The notes below the pieces were generated by a model that was not told where the DNA came from, ran no database searches, and worked only from the letters and a program-made list of their open reading frames with translations. A program made the translations under genes and the position numbers. DNA of 64,000 nt from Curtobacterium sp. MCPF17_002 (GTDB taxonomy: Bacteria > Actinomycetota > Actinomycetes > Actinomycetales > Microbacteriaceae), in assembly GCF_003234115.2 (NCBI RefSeq), contig NZ_CP126251.1:62001-126000 (forward strand), in the 5' to 3' direction. Shown piece after piece: positions 1 to 8,077 of the stretch (positions within the stretch are counted from its first letter, which is position 1; each line of letters begins with the position of its first letter).

Positions 1-284
1 AGCCCGTTCGAGCCGTCGACGGTCCGGGAGGCCACGATCGACGCGACCTTGCCGCCCATCGAGTGCCCGATCAGCGCCCACTCGGTGGCACCGCTCCGCC
101 CGATCGCGCGCTCGACGAGCTGGGTCATCTCCTCGACCGTGGTGCCGGACGCCGAGGACGACCGGCCGAAGCCGGGCAGGTCGATCCCGACGAGGTCCAG
201 GGTGCCGGCGAGCCGGGTGCGCAGTCCCACGAACTCCTCGGAGCTCGACCCGAGGGCGTGGAGGCAGAACACGGTGGTCGGCAT
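1..284 (-). CDS. Alpha/beta hydrolase, N-terminal part (cut by window edge)
   Basis: This is the first 94 codons of a minus-strand gene that runs off the left edge. The protein starts MPTTVFCLHALGSSSEEFVG, with an early His-Ala-Leu-Gly segment where the oxyanion loop of alpha/beta hydrolases lies. It then carries the nucleophile elbow GHSMGG around residue 75. A soluble esterase or lipase-like hydrolase is likely, but the substrate cannot be told because the Asp and His of the triad lie outside the window. The ATG at 284 is the only good start. It is divergent from the amidoligase gene that starts at 413, with a 128-bp gap. Confidence 0.8.
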   Translation of the reverse strand, partial: MPTTVFCLHALGSSSEEFVGLRTRLAGTLDLVGIDLPGFGRSSSASGTTVEEMTQLVERAIGRSGATEWALIGHSMGGKVASIVASRTVDGSNG

Positions 285-412
285 CCCTCGTTCCTACGGT
301 GCCGGGCGCGCCTGCTCCCAGCGCGCCTGTACCCCGCGGGGCAATGTTTCGAGCGTGCGACGATCGGCGTCGGACCGGGCGCACCCACGGGTACCGGCGA
401 TAGGTTCCACAC

Positions 413-3004
413 ATGAGTGCAGAGCTGACGCTCGGCGCCGAGGAAGAACTGCACCTCATCGACCTCGAGTCCGGACGACTTTCCGCGAAGGCCCCGCGCC
501 TTCTCCCCCGACTGCCCGCCCACCGGTTCGGCGCGGAACTCCAGCGCACGACCATCGAGACGAACACCCCGGTGGTCCGGACCCTCGACGACCTCCGCCG
601 CGTGATCGTGGACCTCCGCAGCGAACTGAGCGCGGCGATCGCACCGGCGGGCGTCACGATCGCGGCGGCCGGCACCGCGCCGCGGTCGGAGTACGCCGAC
701 TTCGAGCTGACCTCCGGCGGCCGTTACGGGCGGATGCAGGAGCAGTACCGGATGCTCGTCGACGAGCAGCTCATCTGCGGGTTGCAGGTGCACGTCGGGG
801 TGAGCGACCGCGACCTGGCGGTGCAGATCGCCCAGCGGGTGGCGCCGGTGCTGCCGGTGCTCCTGGCGCTCAGCGCGTCGAGTCCGTTCTGGAACGGGCA
901 GGACACCGGGTACGCCTCGTTCCGGAGCATCATCTGGCAGCGCTGGCCGTCCGCCGGCAGCTTCGGCCGGGTCCAGAGCGCCGCCGAGTACGACCGGGTG
1001 CTCGACGACCTCATCGCCTCCGGCGTCATCGCCGACAAGAAGATGGCGTACTTCGACGTCCGGCCGTCCTCGCACGCGCCCACGCTCGAACTCCGCGTCT
1101 GCGACGCCACCCCGGTGGTCGACGACGCCGTCCTCATCGCCGGGCTGTTCCGCGCGGCGGTGCGGAAGGCCGAGGTCGCCGTCGAGGCCGGCACCGAGTG
1201 GCACCCGCGCAGCGAACCACTGCACCGTGCCGCGATGTGGCAGGCGGCGCGGAGCGGCCTGAGCGGCGAACTGCTCGGACTCGGGCAGCACCCCGAACGA
1301 CTGCCGGCCGAGATCGCCGTCCGGCAGCTGGTGTCGCGACTCCGCCCCGAACTCGAGGAACTCGGAGACTGGGGCACGGTCAACGACCTGCTCGAGGACA
1401 CCCTCGCCCGCGGCAACTCGACCGACCGGCAGCGCACGGCCTACGCCGAACGCGGGGACCTGGACGACGTCGTCGCCCAGGTCGTCGAGGACACCGCGGG
1501 CACGCCGTCCGGCCGCGACGAGCACCCGATCCTGGCCATCCCCGCGTACCGCGTCCGTGCAGGCGACGAGGCCGTCGGCCCCGGGGCGCGTCCCCGACCG
1601 GCCTTCCGCGAACTCGCGACCTTCTTCCGCGGCTGGGACGCCGAGACGATCATCGAACGCTGCGCGGTCCGCGACGTCTGGACGCACGAGCACGAGGTCG
1701 GCTTCGTGGTCGACGGTGGTGTGCAGGTGTTCGGCTGCGACCTGGTCCCGCGCACGGTGAGCGCGTACGAGTGGGCGCAGCTCGAGGCGGGTCTCGGCCA
1801 GCGGGCCCGCGCGATCGAACTCTTCCTCCGCGACGCCTACGGCCCCCGCCGGATCGTCGCCGACGGCGCGATGGACGAGGTCGACTTCGTCGGCGCGAAC
1901 GGCTGGGACCCGGACGCCTCCCGCCTGCCCGCGACCGCGGTCCGTGCGCCGGTGATGGGCTTCGACCTGGTCCGCAACGAGTTCGGTGGCTGGCGGGTGC
2001 TCGAGGACAACGTCCGCTCCCCGTCGGGCGTCGCGTACGGCCTCGCGCTCCGCGAGATGATGGACGAGATCGTGCCGGACGCCCCGCGACCGGCGCTCCT
2101 CCGCGACCCGCACGCGGTCCTGGACCGCCTCCGCGACACCCTCCGGACCAACGCGACCGCCGTCACCGGCAACCCGGACCCGGTCCTGGCGCTCGTCTCG
2201 GACGGCCCCGCCGCCGGCGCCTGGTACGAACACCGACGGCTGGCCGACGGGGCCGGGATGCGCCTCCTGACCGAGTCGGACCTGGACGTGCGTGACGGAC
2301 GTGTCGTCGAGGCGGCGACCGGCGACGTGCTGGACGCGCTCTACCTGCGGGTGGACCGCGACGTCAGCGCACTCACGAGCGACCGCACCGCCGACCGCAC
2401 CGCGGACGACCAAGGCGCGCACGACCAAGGCGCGCACCTCGGCGCCCGCATCCTCGACGCCGCCGAGGCCGGCACCGTGTACCTCGCGAACGCACCGGGC
2501 AACGCGCTCGTCGACGACAAGGCGATGTACGTGACCGTGCCCGACCTCATCTGGTACTACCTCGACGAGAAGCCGCTGCTCGAGTCGGTCCCCACGTACC
2601 GCACCAGCATCGAGGGCGAACGCCTGTCGGTGCTCGACCGCGTCGGCGAGCTCGTCACGAAGCCGGTCGACGGCGAGGGTGGCCGGGACGTCCTCATCGG
2701 ACCGAGCGCCAGCGCACCCGAGGTCGCCGAACGCCGACGGCAGATCGCCGCGAACCCCACCGGCTGGGTCGGACAAGAGGTCGTCCAGCTCTCCTCGCAC
2801 CCGACCATCGGACCCGCAGGACTCGATCCGCGGCACGTCGACCTCCGTGCCTTCGTCTACGTCACGGGCACCGGACCGGACGACACCCACCTCGCCGACG
2901 TCGCGCTCACCCGTGTGGCACCCGAGGGCAGCATGGTCGTCAACTCCTCGCGGGGCGGCGGCGCCAAGGACACCTGGATCATCGGAACGACAGGGGAACG
3001 CTGA
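413..3004 (+). CDS. GCS2 (YbdK-type) amidoligase fused to circularly permuted ATP-grasp
   Basis: 863 aa. Residues 1 to about 370 are a glutamate-cysteine-ligase type 2 domain: GAEEELHLID at the start, a central HVHVGV-like segment (LQVHVGVSD), SPFWNGQDTGYASFRS, and a C-terminal DLLARG-like block (LARGNSTDRQRTAYAE). From about residue 375 follows a circularly permuted type-2 ATP-grasp domain with EDNVRSPSGVAYG, VDLRAFVYVTG and the final SSRGGGAKDTWI. Both halves belong to ATP-dependent carboxylate-amine ligase families, so one chain could join two or more amino-acid units. The stop overlaps the next gene's start (TGATG), so translation is coupled to the amidotransferase. Two small tandem duplications at 2381-2437 insert an Asp/His-rich linker. 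The product is unknown; a short peptide is inferred from the neighbours. Confidence 0.85.
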   Translation: MSAELTLGAEEELHLIDLESGRLSAKAPRLLPRLPAHRFGAELQRTTIETNTPVVRTLDDLRRVIVDLRSELSAAIAPAGVTIAAAGTAPRSEYADFELTSGGRYGRMQEQYRMLVDEQLICGLQVHVGVSDRDLAVQIAQRVAPVLPVLLALSASSPFWNGQDTGYASFRSIIWQRWPSAGSFGRVQSAAEYDRVLDDLIASGVIADKKMAYFDVRPSSHAPTLELRVCDATPVVDDAVLIAGLFRAAVRKAEVAVEAGTEWHPRSEPLHRAAMWQAARSGLSGELLGLGQHPERLPAEIAVRQLVSRLRPELEELGDWGTVNDLLEDTLARGNSTDRQRTAYAERGDLDDVVAQVVEDTAGTPSGRDEHPILAIPAYRVRAGDEAVGPGARPRPAFRELATFFRGWDAETIIERCAVRDVWTHEHEVGFVVDGGVQVFGCDLVPRTVSAYEWAQLEAGLGQRARAIELFLRDAYGPRRIVADGAMDEVDFVGANGWDPDASRLPATAVRAPVMGFDLVRNEFGGWRVLEDNVRSPSGVAYGLALREMMDEIVPDAPRPALLRDPHAVLDRLRDTLRTNATAVTGNPDPVLALVSDGPAAGAWYEHRRLADGAGMRLLTESDLDVRDGRVVEAATGDVLDALYLRVDRDVSALTSDRTADRTADDQGAHDQGAHLGARILDAAEAGTVYLANAPGNALVDDKAMYVTVPDLIWYYLDEKPLLESVPTYRTSIEGERLSVLDRVGELVTKPVDGEGGRDVLIGPSASAPEVAERRRQIAANPTGWVGQEVVQLSSHPTIGPAGLDPRHVDLRAFVYVTGTGPDDTHLADVALTRVAPEGSMVVNSSRGGGAKDTWIIGTTGER

Positions 3005-4800
3005 TGTGTGGACTCGCGGGCGAGATCCGGTTCGACGGCACGCAGCCGGACGTGGGCGCCGTCGCCCGGATGACCGGGTGCCTGGTGCACCGCGGCCCCG
3101 ACGGCGACGGGCTCTGGGCACGCGGCCCCGTCGCGCTCGGGCACCGTCGACTGTCGATCGTGGACCTGTCCACGGCGGGCGCCCAGCCGATGGTGGTGCC
3201 GCGCGCCGGGTTGACCATCGCCTACAACGGCATGGTCTACAACTACGAACACCTCCGCGACGAGCTGCGCGGGAAGGGCCACGAGTTCTTCTCGTCGTCG
3301 GACACCGAGGTCATCGTCGCCGCCTACGCCGAGTGGGGCACGGCGTTCGTCGAGCACCTCATCGGGATGTTCGCGATCGCGATCTGGGAGCACGCCAGCG
3401 GCCGGCTCGTGCTCGCGCGGGACCGGCTCGGCATCAAGCCGCTGTACGTGGCGGACGTGCCCGGCGGCGTCCGCTTCGCGAGCTCGCTCCCGGCGATCCT
3501 GGCGGGGAACGGCTCGGGTGGCAGCGTCGACACGTCGATCGACCCGGTTGCCTTCGCGTCGTACATGACCTTCCACTCGATCGTCCCCGCGCCCCGCACG
3601 ATCCTGACGGGCGTGCGGAAGCTGCCGCCCGCGACGGTGCGGGTCATCGAACCGGACGGCACCTCGCGGGACACCGTCTACTGGGAGGCCCGCTTCGAAC
3701 GCGACCCGGCCCGCTCCGGGTGGAGCGACCAGGACTGGCAGGACGCCTTCATCGGGTCGCTCCGGACAGCGGTCGAGCGCCGCATGGTCGCCGACGTGCC
3801 GGTCGGCGTGCTGCTCTCCGGCGGCATCGACTCGTCGCTCGTGGTCGGTCTGCTCGCTGAGGCCGGGCAGCAGCACCTCGGCACGTTCAGCATCGGGTTC
3901 GACGCGGCCGGGGGCGAGTCGGGCGACGAGTTCGAGTACTCCGACGAGGTCGCCCGGCACTTCGGCACGGACCACCACCGCATCCACATCCCGTCGTCGC
4001 GACTGCTCGACGGCATCGACGGTGCCGTCGCGGCGATGAGCGAGCCGATGGTGAGCCACGACTGCGTCGCGTTCTACCTGCTCTCGCAGGAGGTCTCGCA
4101 GCACGTCAAGGTGGTGCAGTCCGGTCAGGGTGCCGACGAGGTCCTCGCCGGGTACGACTGGTACCCGCCCCTCGCCGGGGTCCCGCGCGACGCCGCCGCC
4201 GAGGCCTACCGGTCGGTGTTCATGGACCGCCGGTGGCCGGCCCTGCAGGGGATCCTCGGGGAACGGTGGCGGAGCGACGACGACACCCCCTCGGCGTTCG
4301 TCGACGCGGAGTTCGCCCGACCCGGCGCGGCGACCAGCGTGGACGCGGCGCTCCGGAGCGACACCACGATCATGCTCGTCGACGACCCCGTGAAGCGGGT
4401 CGACAACATGACGATGGCCTGGGGGCTCGAGGCGCGCGTCCCGTTCCTCGACCACGAGTTCGTGGAGCTCGCCGGGTCGATCCCGCCCGAGCTGAAGCTC
4501 GCGGACGGCGGCAAGGGCGTCATGAAACGCGCGTCCCGCGGCATCGTGCCCGACAGCGTCATCGACCGCAGCAAGGGGTCGTTCCCGGTGCCCGCCATCC
4601 GACAGCTCGAAGGACCGTACCTGGAGCGCGTCCGGGCCGCGCTGCACGCCCCGGAGGCACGGGAACGCGGGCTCTTCGACCCGGCCACGGTGGAGCGGAT
4701 GCTCCAGGACCCGAACAGCACGCGGACCGAGATCGGTGCCAACGCGCTCTGGCAGCTCGGCATCATCGAGATGTGGCTGCAGCAGCAGGGGGTGCGGTGA
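3004..4800 (+). CDS. Asparagine-synthase-family glutamine amidotransferase (NAGGN-amidotransferase-like)
   Basis: 598 aa. It begins MCGLAGEIRFDG with the catalytic Cys2 of class II glutaminases. The N-terminal Ntn-type glutaminase domain spans about 1-200. A synthase domain follows with the PP-loop SGGIDSS near residues 271-277, GQGADEVLAGYDWYPP and WGLEARVPFLDHEF. Family chemistry is hydrolysis of glutamine and transfer of ammonia to an adenylylated carboxylate. The opening CGxxGEIRFDG and the total length look more like N-acetylglutaminylglutamine amidotransferases than housekeeping AsnB. Its place between a peptide-bond-type ligase and a peptidase supports C-terminal amidation of a small peptide, but this is inference; asparagine synthesis remains possible. 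It overlaps both neighbours by 4 bases or fewer. Confidence 0.85.
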   Translation: MCGLAGEIRFDGTQPDVGAVARMTGCLVHRGPDGDGLWARGPVALGHRRLSIVDLSTAGAQPMVVPRAGLTIAYNGMVYNYEHLRDELRGKGHEFFSSSDTEVIVAAYAEWGTAFVEHLIGMFAIAIWEHASGRLVLARDRLGIKPLYVADVPGGVRFASSLPAILAGNGSGGSVDTSIDPVAFASYMTFHSIVPAPRTILTGVRKLPPATVRVIEPDGTSRDTVYWEARFERDPARSGWSDQDWQDAFIGSLRTAVERRMVADVPVGVLLSGGIDSSLVVGLLAEAGQQHLGTFSIGFDAAGGESGDEFEYSDEVARHFGTDHHRIHIPSSRLLDGIDGAVAAMSEPMVSHDCVAFYLLSQEVSQHVKVVQSGQGADEVLAGYDWYPPLAGVPRDAAAEAYRSVFMDRRWPALQGILGERWRSDDDTPSAFVDAEFARPGAATSVDAALRSDTTIMLVDDPVKRVDNMTMAWGLEARVPFLDHEFVELAGSIPPELKLADGGKGVMKRASRGIVPDSVIDRSKGSFPVPAIRQLEGPYLERVRAALHAPEARERGLFDPATVERMLQDPNSTRTEIGANALWQLGIIEMWLQQQGVR

Positions 4801-6740
4801 ACAGCGCCCGTCCGGTGGGCACGGTACGGCCTGGAGGCGCGACACCCGTCGCGTCGTCGGCCCACGTCGAGCAGGCGGCCGGCCTGGGCGAGCGCCTCGC
4901 CGCGGCCTGGGGATCGTGGGGTCCGACCATGACCCGGAACGCCCGACGGGTGGCGTTCGTCAGCGACCGGCACGGCACCCCCGAGGTGTTCGTGCAGGAC
5001 GTCGTCGTCGACGGAGCCGTCCCCGAGCCGGTCCGTGTCCGGTTGTCCGACGACCCCGTCATCCGCGTCACGTGGTCGTCGGACGGCGAGTGGCTCGCCG
5101 TCGCCATCGCCACGGACGGCGGCGTGAAGCAGCAGGTCTGGGTGGTCCGACCCGACGGCAGCGACGCCGCGCAGATCGCCGGCTCGCGGTACCAGCACGC
5201 CGAGCTCGGGCCGTGGAGCCGCAGCGGACACCGCGTCGTGATCACGCTGCCCTCGACCGAGCCCGAGCAGCCGGCGCGGTCCTACCTGGTGGACCCGGTG
5301 TCCGGCGACCGTGACGACCTGGCCGTCGGGGAGCTCATCCACATCCTCGACGTGTCCGTCGAGGAGCGTCTCGTCGTGCTGCGGGACGGGCAGCGCGGAC
5401 ACGAGTTCGTCGTGGTCGTCGACCGTCTGACCGACGAGAGCCAGGCGCTCCTCACCGACCCGCCGGACGGTTCGGCGGAGATCGCGTTCCTCCGTCCCTC
5501 GCCCGCGAGCGAGACCAGCCCGCTCGTCGCCTACGTCGCGACCGAGGCCGGACTGCCCCGACGGCAGCTCGTCGCACAGCCGCTCGGACCGCACGGGTGG
5601 CGCGGGAAGCCCCGCCGCATCATCGAGCGGGACGACGCCGAGCTGGAGTACCTCGACGCCGACGACGCCGGCCGGACCCTGCTGCTCGGCTGGAACGTCG
5701 ACGGTCGCAGCGAGCTCGACCTCATCAACACGCACGACGCCTCGCGCACCGCGGTGCCGGACCTGCCCGGGTACGTCGTCACGGACCCGGTCCTCAGCCG
5801 CGACGGGCGGAGCGTCATCCTCGCCGTCGAGGGACCCACCCGTCCGCGCGAGCTCTGGCGGCTCGACACCAACGCGCTCACCTGGAGCCGGGTCACCGAC
5901 GTGCCCGCGCTGCCGGACGTGCCGCTCGTCGAACCGACGCTCGAGCGCTTCGCGGCGCGCGACGGGCTGGAGCTCACCGGGTGGCTCTACCGTGCCGTGG
6001 AGCCGACCGCGTCGGTTCCGGAGGCCGACGACGGCGGGCGATCCGTTCCTCCCGGCCCGCGGAGCGCGCTCGTCCACCTGCACGGCGGACCGGAGTCGCA
6101 GGAACGACCGACGTTCTCGCCGCAGCACCAGGCGCTCGCCGCCGCGGGCACCACGGTGTTCGCACCGAACATCCGCGGGTCCTCCGGGTACGGGCGTGAC
6201 TTCGTGCACGCAGACGACCTCGGACTCCGGTGGAACGCGCTCGCCGACGTCGTGGACTGCGCACGGTTCCTGGTGTCGAACGGGTACGCGGACCGCTCCC
6301 GGGTCGCCGTCGAGGGTCGGTCCTACGGCGGGTACGCGACCCTCGCGTCCCTCGCCTTCACCCCCGACGTCTTCGCCGCCGGCGTCGCCGTGTGCGGGAT
6401 GAGCGACTTCGCGACGTTCTACCGCGACACCGAGCCGTGGATCGCCTCGGCCGCCGCGACGAAGTACGGACACCCGGTCGACGACGCCGCACTGCTCGAC
6501 GCCCTGTCCCCGATGCGGGCGATCGACGACGTCACGGCGCCGCTGCTCGTCGTGCACGGGGAGCTCGACACGAACGTGCCGATCGGTGAGGCGCACCAGG
6601 TCGTGGCGGCGCTGCGGGCACGGTCCCACGACGTCGAGTACCTCGAGCTGGCGGGGGAGGGGCACGAGTACCGGCGGGCGTCGTCCCGGGCGGCGCTGGT
6701 GCGGCGGATGGTGGAGTTCGTGGCGTCGCGCTTGGCGTGA
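4797..6740 (+). CDS. S9 family (prolyl oligopeptidase-like) serine peptidase
   Basis: 647 aa from a GTG that overlaps the preceding stop (GTGA), with AGGGGG just upstream; an ATG at 4930 is an alternative. The N-terminal half carries repeated propeller-like blades (VSDRHGTPEVF, VTWSSDGEWLAV, PVLSRDGRSVIL). The C-terminal half is an alpha/beta hydrolase with GRSYGGYA (Ser509), Asp591 in GELDTNVP and His623 in GEGHEY, a complete catalytic triad. No signal peptide is visible, so it should act in the cytoplasm on short peptides. In the operon it could recycle the product of the two upstream ligases, the role given to the peptidase of the NAGGN trio. The dispersed repeat half-site at 4827-4841 lies inside its N-terminal tail. 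Confidence 0.85.
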   Translation: MNSARPVGTVRPGGATPVASSAHVEQAAGLGERLAAAWGSWGPTMTRNARRVAFVSDRHGTPEVFVQDVVVDGAVPEPVRVRLSDDPVIRVTWSSDGEWLAVAIATDGGVKQQVWVVRPDGSDAAQIAGSRYQHAELGPWSRSGHRVVITLPSTEPEQPARSYLVDPVSGDRDDLAVGELIHILDVSVEERLVVLRDGQRGHEFVVVVDRLTDESQALLTDPPDGSAEIAFLRPSPASETSPLVAYVATEAGLPRRQLVAQPLGPHGWRGKPRRIIERDDAELEYLDADDAGRTLLLGWNVDGRSELDLINTHDASRTAVPDLPGYVVTDPVLSRDGRSVILAVEGPTRPRELWRLDTNALTWSRVTDVPALPDVPLVEPTLERFAARDGLELTGWLYRAVEPTASVPEADDGGRSVPPGPRSALVHLHGGPESQERPTFSPQHQALAAAGTTVFAPNIRGSSGYGRDFVHADDLGLRWNALADVVDCARFLVSNGYADRSRVAVEGRSYGGYATLASLAFTPDVFAAGVAVCGMSDFATFYRDTEPWIASAAATKYGHPVDDAALLDALSPMRAIDDVTAPLLVVHGELDTNVPIGEAHQVVAALRARSHDVEYLELAGEGHEYRRASSRAALVRRMVEFVASRLA

Positions 6741-6766
6741 GGGTGCGGCCGCGTGTGGCGTGGGCT

Positions 6767-6978
6767 CCTCGCACCGTGCGAGGTCCACGGCGTGCGGCGT
6801 CGCCTCCTCGCACCGTGCGAGGTCCACGGGCGTGCGGCGTGGTCGTTCGGATTGGTGCGAGGTTGCAGACTCGGTGCGGGGTGTGGCGGCTCGCACGACG
6901 TCGGGAACCTCGCACGGAATCGGGCCCCCCTCGCACCGTGCGAGGTTCCGGCGCAGGGGCCCCTCGCACCGTGCCGGG
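6767..6978. repeat. Array of short palindromes, core CCTCGCACCGTGCGAGG
   Basis: The 301-bp gap between the peptidase and the acetyltransferase has no gene. It carries the 17-bp palindrome CCTCGCACCGTGCGAGG exactly at 6767-6783, 6806-6822 and 6929-6945, and with two mismatches at 6962-6978. There are half-sites near 6853-6862 (GGTGCGAGG) and 6907-6917 (CCTCGCACGG). The first two copies sit in a 39-bp direct repeat. Either a multi-site operator for the acetyltransferase at 7042 or a hairpin array is possible. Confidence 0.7.
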
Positions 6979-7041
6979 CGCCTGCACGTCACGCGGTGCA
7001 ACGATTCGTCGCGGCGGTGCCGGCGGACGGAGGATGAACGC

Positions 7042-7956
7042 ATGACCACGAGTGCGCGCCCGACCGATCTGACCCGACCCGGAGAGGTCGCACTCACCGC
7101 GGTCTCGGACGTGCAGGACGTCGTCGACCGGGCACGCAACCGGTACGCCTCGGCCGTCGTGGCCGACACCGCCGGCTGGGCCGACGGTGAACGGCGACGG
7201 CTGGAGGACCTCGGGTTCCGCGGCGGCGACACCCGCGGCGAGGCCCTCCGCACGCTCGACCTGACGATCGCCGACGACGGCACGCCGACCCGCCTGCTCG
7301 ACAACCCCGCGCTCGCCTCCCTCAACGGGGAGCACGCCCGGTTCGCCGAGCGCCGCGGGGAGATCGCGCGCTACCTGACCGACGTGTCGGTGTGGACCGG
7401 GATCCCGGAGCGGCCGACCGCAGAGGACTGGGAGGACGTCCGGGCACTCATCGGCTCCGGCGCGGTCTTCGGCGTCGGCGCGTCCGCGGTGGTCCCGACC
7501 GGGTGGCACGCGGTCGAGGGCTCCGGCGGCGTGCAGCTCACCGGCGAGGCCATCGAGGGCGCGCCCGACGCCGAAGCCGTCGAGCTCACGCCGGACGACG
7601 TCCCCGAGATGACCGAACTCGTCACCCGCACGAAGCCGGGGCCGTTCCTGCCGCGCACGATCGAGCTCGGCCGGTACGTCGGCATCCGGCGCGAGGGGCG
7701 CCTCATCGCGATGGCCGGGGAGCGGCTGCACCCGCCGGGGTGGACCGAGATCAGCGCCGTGTGCACGGACGAGGCGTTCCGCGGACAGGGGCTCGGACGA
7801 CGACTCGTGCTCGACGTCGCGTACGGCATCCGGCAGCGCGGGGAGGTGCCCCTCATGCACGCCGCCGCGGGCAACACCGGTGCGATCGGGCTGTACCAGC
7901 ACCTCGGGTTCCGGTTGCGGGAGCGCGGGGCGCCGCGGTTCGTGCAGGTGCCCTAG
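7042..7956 (+). CDS. GNAT-family N-acetyltransferase (FR47-like C-terminal domain)
   Basis: 304 aa; the ATG at 7042 follows GGAGGATG. The C-terminal 130 residues form the GNAT core with the acetyl-CoA loop RGQGLGRRL, preceded by GWTEISAVCTDEAF and followed by AAAGNTGAIGLYQHLGF. The N-terminal half has the segment LLDNPALASLNGEHARFAE, as seen in FR47-type acetyltransferases. The substrate is not evident. Its position behind the ligase, amidotransferase and peptidase genes suggests it acetylates the same peptide, because NAGGN-type osmolytes are N-acetylated; the 301-bp gap weakens that link. The stop codon TAG lies in the IS481 target duplication at 7952-7957. Confidence 0.8.
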   Translation: MTTSARPTDLTRPGEVALTAVSDVQDVVDRARNRYASAVVADTAGWADGERRRLEDLGFRGGDTRGEALRTLDLTIADDGTPTRLLDNPALASLNGEHARFAERRGEIARYLTDVSVWTGIPERPTAEDWEDVRALIGSGAVFGVGASAVVPTGWHAVEGSGGVQLTGEAIEGAPDAEAVELTPDDVPEMTELVTRTKPGPFLPRTIELGRYVGIRREGRLIAMAGERLHPPGWTEISAVCTDEAFRGQGLGRRLVLDVAYGIRQRGEVPLMHAAAGNTGAIGLYQHLGFRLRERGAPRFVQVP

Positions 7957-8018
7957 ATGTACTGCCCAGGGACGTTGGTTGATCTGCGGGGACTCGCGGT
8001 TGTCATAGCAGCGTGAGA

Positions 8019-8076
8019 AGGACCTCCTGCGGTGGAGTGGAGCTGCTTAGTTCACGCACTCTCCGCAGGAGGTCCT
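8019..8076 (+). promoter_or_regulatory. Hairpin that buries the transposase ribosome binding site
   Basis: AGGACCTCCTGCGG at 8019-8032 is the exact complement of CCGCAGGAGGTCCT at 8063-8076, giving a 14-bp stem with a 30-nt loop. The right arm contains the GCAGGAGG ribosome binding site of the transposase, whose ATG is at 8078. A transcript entering from the acetyltransferase gene upstream would fold and hide this site. A transcript starting inside the loop would not. This resembles the known protection of IS10 and IS50 from outside transcription; for this element it is inference. Confidence 0.65.
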
Positions 8077-8077
8077 C

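Noticed and set aside
125..3121. Long minus-strand frame (998 codons) opposite the ligase gene
   Set aside because: Shadow of the real plus-strand gene in high-GC DNA: Arg/Ala/Gly-rich, no family motif, and it covers the divergent promoter and the partial hydrolase.
6767..6978. CRISPR-like array
   Set aside because: Units are 17-bp palindromes at uneven spacing (39, 123, 33 bp), with no unique spacers of constant size and no cas genes.
4206..7325. 1039-codon minus-strand frame
   Set aside because: Antisense to the amidotransferase, peptidase and acetyltransferase; crosses the palindrome array and has no conserved segment.
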